A stretch of DNA of 64,000 bases, from the NCBI GenBank assembly GCA_018267625.1, contig JAFDYC010000110.1, positions 20,853-84,852 of the forward strand, read 5' to 3'. This document shows, piece by piece, positions 54,719-63,828 of this stretch; position 1 is the stretch's first letter; each line of letters begins with the position of its first letter. The notes beneath the pieces are model-generated. The model did not search any database. It saw only the letters and a program-made list of their open reading frames with translations, and was not told where the DNA came from. The translations under genes were made by a program, and so were the position numbers. The DNA is from Bacteroidota bacterium. Lineage in GTDB: Bacteria; Bacteroidota; Bacteroidia; Chitinophagales; Chitinophagaceae.

Positions 54719-55177
54719 ATGCCTCAGATTCATCCTACTGCAGACGTTCAGACACCGCAAATTGGCGAGGGTTCTATAGTGTGGCAATTCAGCGTCATTT
54801 TACCTCTGGCCCGCATCGGCAGCCATTGCAACATCAACTGCCATTGCTTCATCGAAAATGATGTCATCATCGGCGACCGTGTGACGGTGAAAAGCGGTGT
54901 CTACCTCTGGGACGGAGTCGAGCTGGAAGATGATGTCTTTATCGGTCCCAATGCCACCTTTGTCAACGACCTCTACCCCCGTTCAAAACAGTATCCGGAG
55001 CGTTTTGCCCGTACCATCATTCGTAAGGGAGCTTCTATTGGTGCCGGTGCTACCATCCTGGGCGGTATCGAAATAGGTGCCGGAGCAATGATAGGTGCCG
55101 GCAGTGTAGTCACGAAGGATGTTCCACCCAACACCAAATGGTATGGCAATCCTGCCGTCAATATGGGGCTGGTTTAA
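54719..55177 (+). CDS. fdtC: dTDP-3-amino-3,6-dideoxy-hexose 3-N-acetyltransferase-like protein
   Basis: 152 aa from ATG at 54719 (a TTG at 54680 is an alternative). Left-handed beta-helix with hexapeptides throughout; IHPTADVQTPQIGEGSIVWQ start, GVYLWDGVELEDDVFIGPNATFVNDLYPRS (about 60-89, split) with the NDLYPRS active-site loop of FdtC/QdtC, then ASIGAGATILGGIEIGAGAM. It completes the fdtA-fdtC-fdtB order expected for an N-acetyl-3-amino-3,6-dideoxyhexose. Confidence 0.83.
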   Translation: MPQIHPTADVQTPQIGEGSIVWQFSVILPLARIGSHCNINCHCFIENDVIIGDRVTVKSGVYLWDGVELEDDVFIGPNATFVNDLYPRSKQYPERFARTIIRKGASIGAGATILGGIEIGAGAMIGAGSVVTKDVPPNTKWYGNPAVNMGLV

Positions 55178-55186
55178 TCAACAACA

Positions 55187-56290
55187 ATGGTCAAGTTTCT
55201 CGATTTACAACAGATCAATGAATCCTATCGCCGGCAAATGCACGAAGCATTGGATGCCGTGCTGGATTCTGGTTGGTTCATCATGGGCAAGGCACTGGAA
55301 CAGTTCGAGCAGGAATTTGCAGCTTTCTGCGGCACGAAGCATTGCATCGGAGTGGGTAATGGTCTGGACGCGCTCATCCTCTGTCTCGATGCCTGGCGCG
55401 AACTGGGTCTGCTGGAATATGGCGATGAAGTGCTGGTGCCTGCAAATACTTATATCGCAAGTATCCTGGCCATTTCCCGTGCCGGTATGAAACCGGTGCT
55501 GGTGGAGCCGGATGAAAAGACCTTCCTGATAAGCCCGGATCAAGCTGCCCGGCATATTTCTGCCCGCACAAAAGCCATTCTTCCGGTGCATCTCTATGGC
55601 CAGCTCTGTGACATGGCTGCCCTAAAGTCGCTGGCGCAAAAACATGGCTTGCTCATCCTCGAAGATGCAGCTCAAAGCCACGGTGCAAGTTGGAATGGCC
55701 AACGCTGCGGCGCTCTGGGCGATGCAGCCGGCTTCTCTTTTTATCCCGGTAAAAACCTGGGGGCCCTGGGCGATGCCGGTGCTATCACCACCAATGATGA
55801 TGCCCTGGCAACTACTTTAAGAGCCTTGCGCAATTATGGCTCACATAAGAAATACTACAACCTCTTCAAAGGCTACAATAGCCGTTTGGATGAGTTGCAG
55901 GCTGCCTTTCTTTCACAAAAACTGCCCGACCTGGACGCAGGTAATGAGCATCGCCGGCGCATTGCGCAGCTCTATCAGCAACACATCCATAACCCAGGGC
56001 TGAACCTCCCTGAAATGCCGGCAGAGCCTGCCCGGCATGTCTGGCACCTGTATGTGCTACGAACGAAAGAAAGGCAACGCCTCGCTGATTTTCTTCTGGA
56101 GCAGGGTATTCAGACCATGATTCACTACCCGGTTTCACCCACGCATCAGGAAGCATATCACGAACTGGCCAAGATGAAACTACCACTAACGGATGCCATC
56201 CATGCCGAAGTGCTCAGCCTGCCCATTTCCAACATCATGACCGAAGCAGAAGCCCTTCAGGTGGCAGAAGCAATCAATCAATTCCGTTAG
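55187..56290 (+). CDS. fdtB: dTDP-3-amino-3,6-dideoxy-hexose aminotransferase-like protein
   Basis: 367 aa DegT-family PLP enzyme. N-terminal [62 protein letters not shown], and the Schiff-base Lys in [18 protein letters not shown] (about residue 187). That wording is typical of FdtB/QdtB. Follows fdtC by 9 nt. The specific hexose (Fuc3N or Qui3N) depends on the isomerase stereochemistry, which sequence reading cannot settle. rmlA and rmlB must lie elsewhere. Confidence 0.87.
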   Translation: MVKFLDLQQINESYRRQMHEALDAVLDSGWFIMGKALEQFEQEFAAFCGTKHCIGVGNGLDALILCLDAWRELGLLEYGDEVLVPANTYIASILAISRAGMKPVLVEPDEKTFLISPDQAARHISARTKAILPVHLYGQLCDMAALKSLAQKHGLLILEDAAQSHGASWNGQRCGALGDAAGFSFYPGKNLGALGDAGAITTNDDALATTLRALRNYGSHKKYYNLFKGYNSRLDELQAAFLSQKLPDLDAGNEHRRRIAQLYQQHIHNPGLNLPEMPAEPARHVWHLYVLRTKERQRLADFLLEQGIQTMIHYPVSPTHQEAYHELAKMKLPLTDAIHAEVLSLPISNIMTEAEALQVAEAINQFR

Positions 56291-56294
56291 CCCT

Positions 56295-57263
56295 ATGCCC
56301 GACAAACTCCTTTCTGTCATTTTGCTTTCCTACTACAGTCAGGAGCGAATCCCTGTCTGTTACCAAAAGCTGACAGAGACTCTGGGCGCTGCCGGAATCC
56401 CTTTTGAATTGGTGGTGATGGATGATGGCTCCAAAGACAATTCCTACGAAACAGCACTTGAACTGGAACGGAACAAGAGCAATGTGCGGGCCTATCGGCT
56501 CAGCCGGAATTTCACCAGCCACTATTCCATATTTGCCGGCTTGTCGGTATGCCAGGGAGCCTGTGCCGTGCCCATCCCTGATGACGAACAGCAGCCCTAC
56601 GAAACCCTGGTGCGTATGTACCGACTCTGGGAAAGCGGTGAAAAAATTATTATTCCGCACCGCGCCAACCGGAATGATCCCGCTTTGAGCAAATTCTTCT
56701 CAGGCCTTTTTTATGGCTTGATGAATCGCCTGAGCGACCTGAATTTCCCACCCGGAGGGGCAGATATTTTTTTCATAGACCGTGAAGTGATTGACATCCT
56801 CAACAGGCAGATTCATCCCATCAACACTTCTTCGATTTCGGAAGTCCTGCGCCTGGGTTTTTCACCCTGTTTCTTAGCCTATGACCGGCCGCTGGGCAGC
56901 CAGGGCCGCAAGAGCCGCTGGACTTTTAAAAAGAAATGGAGGCTGGCTAAAGATTTCTTCTTTTCCTCCTCTTCTTTTCCCATCCGTCTCATCACGCATA
57001 CGGGCATCTTCTTTTCCTTCATTGCTCTGCTGATGGTGCTGGCATTCCTCGTCATCAAGTTGATGAGCATGGAGCATAGCTTCCCCTTTTTCAACGCCAG
57101 TGTGCAAGGCTGGACTTCGCTCATTATCGCCATCACCTTTTTCTCGGGCCTTATCCTGCTTAGCCTCGGGGTGCTGGCAGAATACATCTACCGCATCTAT
57201 GAAGAAGTAAAGGCCCGGCCTGGTTATATCATCCGGAAGAAACACGACGACTCAAATTCCTAA
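56295..57263 (+). CDS. Membrane glycosyltransferase family 2 (DPM/GtrB-like)
   Basis: 322 aa. GT-A domain SVILLSYYSQERIPVCYQKL, ELVVMDDGSKDNSYETALEL (about 38-57), RLSRNFTSHYSIFAGLSVC and PIPDDEQQPYETL (the D-x-D equivalent, about 95-107). Two C-terminal transmembrane segments (about 237-257 and 272-295) anchor it. The pattern resembles polyprenyl-phosphate sugar transferases. Follows fdtB by 4 nt and ends the polysaccharide locus on the right. It converges on the next gene with 6 nt between. Confidence 0.85.
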   Translation: MPDKLLSVILLSYYSQERIPVCYQKLTETLGAAGIPFELVVMDDGSKDNSYETALELERNKSNVRAYRLSRNFTSHYSIFAGLSVCQGACAVPIPDDEQQPYETLVRMYRLWESGEKIIIPHRANRNDPALSKFFSGLFYGLMNRLSDLNFPPGGADIFFIDREVIDILNRQIHPINTSSISEVLRLGFSPCFLAYDRPLGSQGRKSRWTFKKKWRLAKDFFFSSSSFPIRLITHTGIFFSFIALLMVLAFLVIKLMSMEHSFPFFNASVQGWTSLIIAITFFSGLILLSLGVLAEYIYRIYEEVKARPGYIIRKKHDDSNS

Positions 57264-57269
57264 TGGCCG

Positions 57270-58088
57270 TTAGCGCAAGTGTTGCTTAAAAAAGGTGAGC
57301 ATCGCCTGCCAACTGGCGCGGTCTGCAGCAGCATTGTATTCGATGGGCAGGTGTAAACGTTTGCCTGTTTCGGTGGATGCGGGATTGCTGAAAGCATGTG
57401 TAGCCCCCGGATAGGTGTTGAACGTATAAGCCACACCCAGAGAGTCCATTGTCTTGCGCCATGCCGATACATCCGCAGGGCCAACAAACTGATCGGCTCC
57501 GCCCTGGCAAACCAGAATAGGGATGTTCGTAGGCCCGGCCGTACCCTTCAATCCGCCATGAATGCTCACCACTCCGCGAACGGGTAGCTGCATTTTCGCC
57601 GCCAGTAAGCCCATACTTCCGCCAAAGCAATACCCAACGATGCCTACCTGATTTGCGTCAGCCTGCGGCAATGTGCGTAATGCCTGCAAGGCCGCCAGAA
57701 GCCGTTGTTTCACCAATGCCGTGTCCCCGTAAAATGGTTTGGCTAAGCGTCCTGCTTCTTCCGGGTTTTCGGTGGTTTTGCCGGCACCATACAGGTCCAC
57801 CGCCAGGGCAAAATATCCCTGACCCGCCAACTGCCTTGCCCGGCTACGGGGGTAATCATTGAGTCCCCACCATTCGGGCAGCACCAACACTACGGGGTGC
57901 GGTTCCTTCCAACTGCTGTCGAAGGCTGCAAAGGATTGGCAGCGCTGCCCGCCCGATTCATAGTTCAGGACTTGAGTGCTGATTTTATGGTTTGGGCTGT
58001 CGTCTGTTTGTGCAGCACTATGGGAGCCGGGAGCACCGCAGGCGGAAAAAAATACAGCAGCAGATAGCAGGGCTATGTTCTTTTTCAT
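57270..58088 (-). CDS. Dienelactone-hydrolase-family lipoprotein
   Basis: 272 aa. Lipobox FFSACG gives Cys17 as a likely lipidation site. Alpha/beta-hydrolase with the DLH-type nucleophile Cys in VGYCFGGSMGLLA (about 145-157); VLVLPEWWGLNDY and VCQGGADQFVGP (Asp) and PGATHAF (His) complete the triad. DLH-family enzymes hydrolyse dienelactones, but envelope-anchored ones in Bacteroidota have unknown substrates. Single gene, convergent with the GT2. Confidence 0.87.
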   Translation of the reverse strand: MKKNIALLSAAVFFSACGAPGSHSAAQTDDSPNHKISTQVLNYESGGQRCQSFAAFDSSWKEPHPVVLVLPEWWGLNDYPRSRARQLAGQGYFALAVDLYGAGKTTENPEEAGRLAKPFYGDTALVKQRLLAALQALRTLPQADANQVGIVGYCFGGSMGLLAAKMQLPVRGVVSIHGGLKGTAGPTNIPILVCQGGADQFVGPADVSAWRKTMDSLGVAYTFNTYPGATHAFSNPASTETGKRLHLPIEYNAAADRASWQAMLTFFKQHLR

Positions 58089-58152
58089 GCTTCAAAGTTG
58101 AAACTATTCTGGAGCCTTCTTGTTGCTTACATTGCCCAGCCCTTTTCAGGCT

Positions 58153-58440
58153 ATGAATCAGACCGCCATTTTAAAAGCCCTACAGGTGATACCCGGCATC
58201 GGAAAGGCTTGTGCGCAGGACTTGTTCCTGATGGGCATCCGGAGGGTAGAAGATTTGCGTGGCCGGAACCCGAGGGCATTATATGAACTCCTTAATGAGC
58301 GGACCGGCCAGCGCCACGACCCTTGTATGCTGTACACGTTTCGTTGTGCCGTCTATTTTGCCACCGAGCAGCAGCATGAGCCTGAAAAACTGCAATGGTG
58401 GTATTGGAAAGACAAACCTTATCGCGAAGAGGAATCCTGA
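58153..58440 (+). CDS. Helix-hairpin-helix protein (Cdd1-like)
   Basis: 95 aa from the ATG at 58153. About residues 8-40 (ALQVIPGIGKACAQDLFLMGIRRVEDL) is a helix-hairpin-helix motif of the type that contacts DNA; the C-terminal part (YELLNERTGQRHDPCMLYTFRCAVYFA) matches the Cdd1/pathogenicity-locus family. Function unknown. Divergent from the hydrolase gene, converging on the ketoacyl synthase 1 nt apart. Confidence 0.75.
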   Translation: MNQTAILKALQVIPGIGKACAQDLFLMGIRRVEDLRGRNPRALYELLNERTGQRHDPCMLYTFRCAVYFATEQQHEPEKLQWWYWKDKPYREEES

Positions 58441-58441
58441 A

Positions 58442-59662
58442 TCATCCCTTCCAGCGCTGCAGTACCAGTGAAGAGTTGGTTCCGCCAAAGCCGAATGAAT
58501 TACTCAGAAAGGTGTCAAAGCCCTGATCCAGCCGCTCTGCCAGCACCCTGATTTTCGCACTGTGTTCATCCGGGTTTTCAAAGTTGATATTCGGTGCCAT
58601 AAAGCCGCCTTCCATCATCAGCATGGAATAGACCACCTCACTCGCCCCGGCCATCCAACATTCATGACCGGTCATGCTCTTGGTAGAGCTCACCGGGGTT
58701 TTCCCACCAAAAACTTCAAAAATGGCTTCTGCCTCCGAGAGGTCGCCTGCCGGAGTAGATGTGGCGTGTGCATTAATGTATTCAATGTCCTGAGCTGCAA
58801 TACCTGCATCATTCAGTGCCCGGTAAATACTGCGAATCTGCCCTTCTGAACTGGGGTTCGATATGTGTTGTCCGTTGGAAGAAAAACCATAGCCCAGCAC
58901 TTCTGCGAGGATGTTTGCACCCCGGGCCTGTGCGCTTTCCAGGCTTTCTAAAATCACCGTGGCTGCGCCACCACCAGGCACTAATCCGTCCCGGTCCCGG
59001 TCAAAAGGGCGCGAAGCTGCTGCCGGCGCATGTTCGCGGGTAGAAAAGGTTCCGAGCGCATCGAAGTTGGGCATCGAATAGATATTCAGCTCCTGCGCAC
59101 CCCCGCAAAACACACGCTCCTGTAATCCCTGGCGAATGAACAGATACCCCAGCCCAATCGCATGGGAGCCCGATGCGCAGGCTGCCGAAATCGAAAAATT
59201 GATCCCCCGTAGCCGGAAGATGGTTGCCAGGTTCATCGTCACGGTACTGTTCAGCACTTGAAACACTGAACCCGAGCCTACCAGCATCGTATCCTTCTTT
59301 TCGCGAATCAAATCCATGCCTTCAATTACGGGCTGCGCACAACTGTCGTTGCCGTAAATGATGCCTGCTTCCTCCCGGGTCAGCCAGTCTTCATCAATGC
59401 CAGCCTGCTTCATCGCTTCACACGTAGCCACGTAGGCATACTCCGCATGTTCAGGCATCATCATCCGTGCCCGACGGTCGAGCAGGCCTTTGAGCTGTGG
59501 CCGAGGCACATAGCCCGTAAGACCCGAACGATAGCCAAAAGCCTTACGTGCTGGATCCAGCATAATGCCCGAACGCCCCGCATGTAAAGATTGTTTCACC
59601 TCTTCCCGGCCAATGCCCAGCGAAGAGTAAATACCCATTCCGGTAATGACTACTCGATTCAA
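58442..59662 (-). CDS. Beta-ketoacyl-ACP synthase (KAS I/II family)
   Basis: 406 aa. Starts at a TTG (59662), giving the standard MNRVVITGMGIYSSLG; no in-frame ATG precedes it. Catalytic Cys in ISAACASGSHAIGLG (about 160-174), first His in NAHATSTPAGDLSEA (about 293-307) and second His in STKSMTGHECWMAGA (about 326-340), with GFGGTNSSLVL at the C-terminus. Complete Cys-His-His triad, so likely active. No acyl carrier protein or other fatty-acid gene is adjacent; may be a FabF/FabB paralog. Confidence 0.92.
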   Translation of the reverse strand: MNRVVITGMGIYSSLGIGREEVKQSLHAGRSGIMLDPARKAFGYRSGLTGYVPRPQLKGLLDRRARMMMPEHAEYAYVATCEAMKQAGIDEDWLTREEAGIIYGNDSCAQPVIEGMDLIREKKDTMLVGSGSVFQVLNSTVTMNLATIFRLRGINFSISAACASGSHAIGLGYLFIRQGLQERVFCGGAQELNIYSMPNFDALGTFSTREHAPAAASRPFDRDRDGLVPGGGAATVILESLESAQARGANILAEVLGYGFSSNGQHISNPSSEGQIRSIYRALNDAGIAAQDIEYINAHATSTPAGDLSEAEAIFEVFGGKTPVSSTKSMTGHECWMAGASEVVYSMLMMEGGFMAPNINFENPDEHSAKIRVLAERLDQGFDTFLSNSFGFGGTNSSLVLQRWKG

Positions 59663-59732
59663 TGTTCGATTCAGGTTTGGTAATAGATGTGATTCGGAAA
59701 GCTACAATTCAGGGAGAGAATTTTCTTTTGTT

Positions 59733-59786
59733 CGTCGGCTGTATCTCGTTCCCGATCATCCGTTGCGTCGCACGTTTCAGGGTTCG
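59733..59786 (-). repeat. Dispersed intergenic repeat, copy D
   Basis: On the minus strand: CGAACCCTGAAAC, then GTGCGACGCAACGGATGAT and GGGAACGAGATACAGCCGA. The core GTGCGACGCAACGGAnGAT matches copy A exactly except for one base. Lies in a 241 nt gap between two minus-strand genes; no other element was recognised in the gap. Confidence 0.72.
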
Positions 59787-59903
59787 TCAGTCTATTGGGC
59801 TTTTCACGTAAAACCAGACTTAACCGGAAAGATTCCCGGAGCAAATCAACGTCTTCAAGCCTTCAGAAGCCCGTTCTTTCAAAAGACAATTATCCCGGAC
59901 GCA

Positions 59904-60737
59904 TCAAGGCATTGGCTCGCTGGCAGCCAGCTTAAACTTTCGGGTGACACTCGTGTTTTCACCCGGCACGGGGGTTCCGTTTTTATCCAGCAGTGTCAGC
60001 GTCACACTGCAATCGCCCGTGCCCAGCCCTTCGATAAACTTAGGCGCCCATTGGTCCAGCGTAAACGATGCCGTGCGCCCGTTGCTGCTGTTGCTGATGT
60101 CTGCCTTCACTTTGTAATCCGCACCCAGCGTAGCCAGCGTGGGATAAAAATCCAACATCACCTTCGAAGTATCCTTACCCAGATAGTTCCCTTTTGGACG
60201 ACTGTAGAAGAGCATTGGGCTCTTAGAATCCGCCAGCTTCTCCAGCTTACCCGAAGCATCAATCCGGAAATGAGCCAGTACCGCCGCCTTCTTCGTCTTC
60301 AGGCTTTCGTGATAAGAGCGCGACAAAAAACAGAGCAGATAATGCTCACTGTTCACCGGTAAGACCAACTCATACTTCGGCTCATACAGCGCCACATAGG
60401 GTTTGTTGTCTAAGATGAAATGGATGTGTTGCCCTTCTGCTGAATTGCTGCACTGCTTCCCCGCTGCATCGCTGGTTTGCGCCTTCAGCTCATAGTTTTT
60501 TACATCAAAGGCCACGCTCAGCTTCACAGAGTCTGCTCCTTGTTTGATGGCCTTCATGCCGGCAATCCCAAGGCTTGCATCTGCAAATTCCGGCGAGCTG
60601 GGAAAATCATTCAGTGTGATGGCAACTGCATGTGTGCCCGAATCACTTTTTGCCGCCACAGAATGGGTGTTGCCATTATTGCAGGAAACCGCCAGCAGCG
60701 CGGCTGCCAGCAAGCCGAAAGAAATATTGCGCATCAT
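59904..60737 (-). CDS. Lipoprotein of unknown function
   Basis: 277 aa. Lipobox LLAVSCNN places the lipidated Cys at residue 19; the double ATG at 60737/60734 are both possible starts. The rest is a beta-rich protein with a central GQHIHFILDNKPYVALYEPKYELVLP stretch (split about 103-128), reminiscent of small Bacteroidota envelope domains, but I recognise no named family. No motif of catalysis. It diverges from the DUF58 operon. Confidence 0.75.
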   Translation of the reverse strand: MMRNISFGLLAAALLAVSCNNGNTHSVAAKSDSGTHAVAITLNDFPSSPEFADASLGIAGMKAIKQGADSVKLSVAFDVKNYELKAQTSDAAGKQCSNSAEGQHIHFILDNKPYVALYEPKYELVLPVNSEHYLLCFLSRSYHESLKTKKAAVLAHFRIDASGKLEKLADSKSPMLFYSRPKGNYLGKDTSKVMLDFYPTLATLGADYKVKADISNSSNGRTASFTLDQWAPKFIEGLGTGDCSVTLTLLDKNGTPVPGENTSVTRKFKLAASEPMP

Positions 60738-60812
60738 AAACTTTGTTTTTGTAAAGCTACAGGCAAGCTCTCTTTTCAGAAAAATTTAAGCGTGCTCCAT
60801 ACTGCCGGCGGC

Positions 60813-60820
60813 TACATTTG
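60813..60820 (+). promoter_or_regulatory. Predicted -7 box of the Bat-type operon
   Basis: TACATTTG, full match to TAnnTTTG, 52 nt before the ATG of the DUF58 gene. Confidence 0.45.
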
Positions 60821-60872
60821 CCGGGGTCCTGCCTGCGCCGGAAGCCTTTGATTTCTTCATTCCGGCAAGGCT

Positions 60873-61817
60873 ATGGCCCCTTTTCAAAAAAGAAATTTTC
60901 CTGAACCCTTTGCCACAACTGCTGTGACTACCGCCGAAATTCTTGCTCGTGTCCGCCGGATTGAAATCAAGACCAAAGGCCTCAGTAACCACATCTTCGC
61001 CGGCGAATACCACACGGCTTTTAAAGGCCGCGGCATGTCGTTCAGCGAGGTGCGCGAGTATGCTGTGGGCGATGATGTCCGCAATATTGACTGGAACGTA
61101 ACGGCTCGTTCCAATACGCCCCACGTCAAAGTATTCGAAGAAGAAAGAGAGCTTACCGTTATGCTGCTCGTGGACATTAGCCGCTCTTCTTTATTTGGCA
61201 CTTCGAGCCGCAGCAAGCGCGATACGATTACGGAAATAGGCGCTGTATTGTCGTTCTCTGCTTCTACCAACAACGATAAAGTGGGAGCCATCTTTTTCTC
61301 GGATAAGATGGAGCATTTCATCCCGCCCAAAAAAGGACGCAGCCATATCCTGCGCATCATCCGGCAATTAATTGCCCTTGAGCCCGACTTGCCCCAGCGG
61401 AACCCTGTAGATGAATTCTCCGGCAGCACCCGCCTGGCCCTGGCCCTCGAATATTTGAACAATGTGCTCAAAAAGCGCAGCATCACCTTTATCCTTTCCG
61501 ACCTCGTTTCGGCCCCTTATGAACAGGCTTTAGTGCTTGCTGCCCGCAGGCATGATGTCGTCGGCATCCAAGTCTATGACCAGGCCGACCGGGAATTGCC
61601 CAAGCTGGGGCTGGTGCAGGTGGCCGATGCGGAAACCGGTGAGCGCCGCTGGATTGACACCTCGGACAAACACCTGCGCGTAGAATATCGCCGCGCCTTT
61701 GAAGGCATGCGTGAGTATGGCGTGCAGGCCTTTCGTAAGGCAGGAGCCAGCCTGCTGAGCCTGCGCAGCGATGATGATTACGTGAAAACCCTTGACACCT
61801 TTTTCAGAGCCCGATGA
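60873..61817 (+). CDS. DUF58 domain protein
   Basis: 314 aa. The signature stretch EYHTAFKGRGMSFSEVREYAVGDDVRNIDW (split at about 49-78) is the DUF58 hallmark, followed by a degenerate VWA-like domain with VDISRSSLF near 108. DUF58 proteins accompany MoxR ATPases and Bat proteins. The usual moxR gene is not upstream here; the 5' neighbour is divergent. It overlaps the next gene by 4 nt. Confidence 0.9.
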   Translation: MAPFQKRNFPEPFATTAVTTAEILARVRRIEIKTKGLSNHIFAGEYHTAFKGRGMSFSEVREYAVGDDVRNIDWNVTARSNTPHVKVFEEERELTVMLLVDISRSSLFGTSSRSKRDTITEIGAVLSFSASTNNDKVGAIFFSDKMEHFIPPKKGRSHILRIIRQLIALEPDLPQRNPVDEFSGSTRLALALEYLNNVLKKRSITFILSDLVSAPYEQALVLAARRHDVVGIQVYDQADRELPKLGLVQVADAETGERRWIDTSDKHLRVEYRRAFEGMREYGVQAFRKAGASLLSLRSDDDYVKTLDTFFRAR

Positions 61818-62803
61818 GCCGTTTCCGACTACTGATTTTTTTATGGGTTCAGCTGCTGGGCCCGGTAGCGACACAGGCACAGAACCATGTGGATGTTTCG
61901 GCTTCCTTGCGTACGAATGATTCAAAATTGCTCGTCGGCGATCAGGCCCGGGTATTCCTTTCTGCACAATGTGACCCAGCAAAAAGCCATATTCAATGGC
62001 CGCAGATTCCGGACTCTTTCGGAAAGCTGGAAGTCATCCGGAAGGATAAGATTGACACCTCCCGAAAAGGCTCCCTGGTCGTCTATTCGCAGCGGTTTTT
62101 AGTCAGTGGCTGGGACTCGTTGGATGCTTTCATCCCGGCATTTCATATCCAGGTACTGCCCGTTTCCGGCAATCCATTTTTCATTCAGACCGACAGCCTG
62201 CTGCTTCAGGTGCGCACGGTTCCTGTAGATACTACCCAAGCCTTCAAAGGCCTGAAGGGCATCATGCATGTGACGCTGAACTGGCGCGATTATATCGGCT
62301 GGATCCTTGCAGGGGCCGTCTTGCTCCTTGCTTTGATAGGCTTTATTATCTGGCGCAAGACACGTAAGAAACCACAAGTCATTATCCCGCCACCGCCACC
62401 GGAGCCGATTCATGAAAAGGCTTTACGCCTGCTGGCCAATCTGGAAACGGAAGGCCTTTGGCAGCGAGGCGAGGTGAAGGAATACTACATCTGCCTGACG
62501 GATATCCTGCGCAATTATGTGGAAGCCCGGTTCAATATTCCGGCACTGGAGCGCACTACGGATGAACTGACTGCCGCTGCCGGTAAGCATCCGGAGCTTT
62601 GCCTGCAAGTCCAGCGCCTGCACGGTATCCTCGCCACCGCCGACATGGCCAAGTTTGCCCGCGCACAACCCACTGCGGCAGAACATGTAGCCGCTATGCA
62701 AGACACCAAAGACCTGATACTGGCCAGCATCCCTAAAGCCCAACCGGATTCCACTCTTTCACAGCCAGGCTCAAACCCACAACCTTCCGGACAAAACTCA
62801 TGA
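61814..62803 (+). CDS. Bat-operon membrane protein (DUF4381-like)
   Basis: 329 aa. Signal peptide (MSRFRLLIFLWVQLLGPVATQAQ), a periplasmic beta domain (about 25-150), one transmembrane segment (about 160-182, WILAGAVLLLALIGFIIW), a Pro-rich linker (IIPPPPPEPIHEK) and a cytosolic helical tail with FARAQPTAAEHV. Position between DUF58 and VWA genes and this topology fit the mid-operon Bat proteins; the exact family is not certain. ATGA overlaps on both sides. Confidence 0.75.
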   Translation: MSRFRLLIFLWVQLLGPVATQAQNHVDVSASLRTNDSKLLVGDQARVFLSAQCDPAKSHIQWPQIPDSFGKLEVIRKDKIDTSRKGSLVVYSQRFLVSGWDSLDAFIPAFHIQVLPVSGNPFFIQTDSLLLQVRTVPVDTTQAFKGLKGIMHVTLNWRDYIGWILAGAVLLLALIGFIIWRKTRKKPQVIIPPPPPEPIHEKALRLLANLETEGLWQRGEVKEYYICLTDILRNYVEARFNIPALERTTDELTAAAGKHPELCLQVQRLHGILATADMAKFARAQPTAAEHVAAMQDTKDLILASIPKAQPDSTLSQPGSNPQPSGQNS

Positions 62804-63828
62804 AGCAATACATCGAGGCATTTCTGGATTGGAAACACTTGCAGTTTGCACAGCCCTGGGCTTTTGCCCTGATGCTGATCATACCCATTTTGCTTTTTTG
62901 GCAATGGCGTTTCCGGAACCGCAATGCACCGGCTCTCCGGCTGACGACCACGAGTGGACTGTCGCATATCCGTCCCTCCTTGCGGGCCCGGTTTCGCCCG
63001 GTGATGAGCGTACTGCGCGTCATTGCTCTGGCTGCACTCATCGTGGCACTTGCCCGCCCTCAGAGTTCTTCTATTTCGGAGAATGTGGACAGCGAAGGCA
63101 TTGACATCGTGCTGGCAATAGACGTGTCGGGTTCGATGCTGGCTGAAGACCTCAAGCCCAACCGTATTGAAGCAGCCAAAAAGGTAGCGTCCGAGTTTAT
63201 CAATGATCGTGTTGGCGACCGCATTGGGCTGGTGATTTTTTCGGGAGAAAGTTTCACTCAATGTCCGGTCACGATTGACCATCGGGTGTTGCTGGAGCAG
63301 TTGCAGGCGGTGCGCAGCGGCATGTTGGTGGATGGCACCGCCATTGGCGATGGCCTGGCTACTGCAGTGGACCGGCTGCGCCACACCAAAGGCAAAAGCA
63401 AGGTGGTCATCCTGCTTACGGATGGTGTGAACAATACCGGACGCATTGGCCCCGAACTGGCTTTGGAAATAGCCAAGGCTTACAAAGTGCGGGTCTATAC
63501 CATTGGGGTGGGCAGCAACTCTGGCCAGGCGCCCTATCCGGCGCAGACGCCCGATGGCCGCACCGTGATGACCATGATGCCCGTGGATGTGGATGATGCT
63601 CTGCTCCGCAAGATTGCTACCGGTACCGGAGGCTTGTATTTCCGCGCTACCAACAATAGCTCGCTGCGCAACATCTACCAGAGCATTGATAAGATGGAAA
63701 AGACGAAGGTGGAGGTCAGCTCCTTTAAACACTATGCCGAGCTGTTTTTCCCACTGGCACTCTTGGCCGCTGCCTGCCTGGCATTAGAAATGCTGCTGCG
63801 CTGGACGGTATTCCGCTCGGTGACCTGA
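62800..63828 (+). CDS. batA: BatA-like VWA-domain protein
   Basis: 342 aa. N-terminal hydrophobic segments (about 20-36 and 70-88), then a von Willebrand A domain with intact MIDAS DxSxS in IDVSGSMLAEDLKPNRIEAA (about 107-126), TDGVNNTG (about 207-214), and a C-terminal membrane segment near 315-335. Probably metal-binding and membrane-anchored; the Bat system was first linked to aerotolerance in Bacteroides. The operon would be expected to continue with BatB, but only 172 nt remain in the window. Confidence 0.88.
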   Translation: MKQYIEAFLDWKHLQFAQPWAFALMLIIPILLFWQWRFRNRNAPALRLTTTSGLSHIRPSLRARFRPVMSVLRVIALAALIVALARPQSSSISENVDSEGIDIVLAIDVSGSMLAEDLKPNRIEAAKKVASEFINDRVGDRIGLVIFSGESFTQCPVTIDHRVLLEQLQAVRSGMLVDGTAIGDGLATAVDRLRHTKGKSKVVILLTDGVNNTGRIGPELALEIAKAYKVRVYTIGVGSNSGQAPYPAQTPDGRTVMTMMPVDVDDALLRKIATGTGGLYFRATNNSSLRNIYQSIDKMEKTKVEVSSFKHYAELFFPLALLAAACLALEMLLRWTVFRSVT

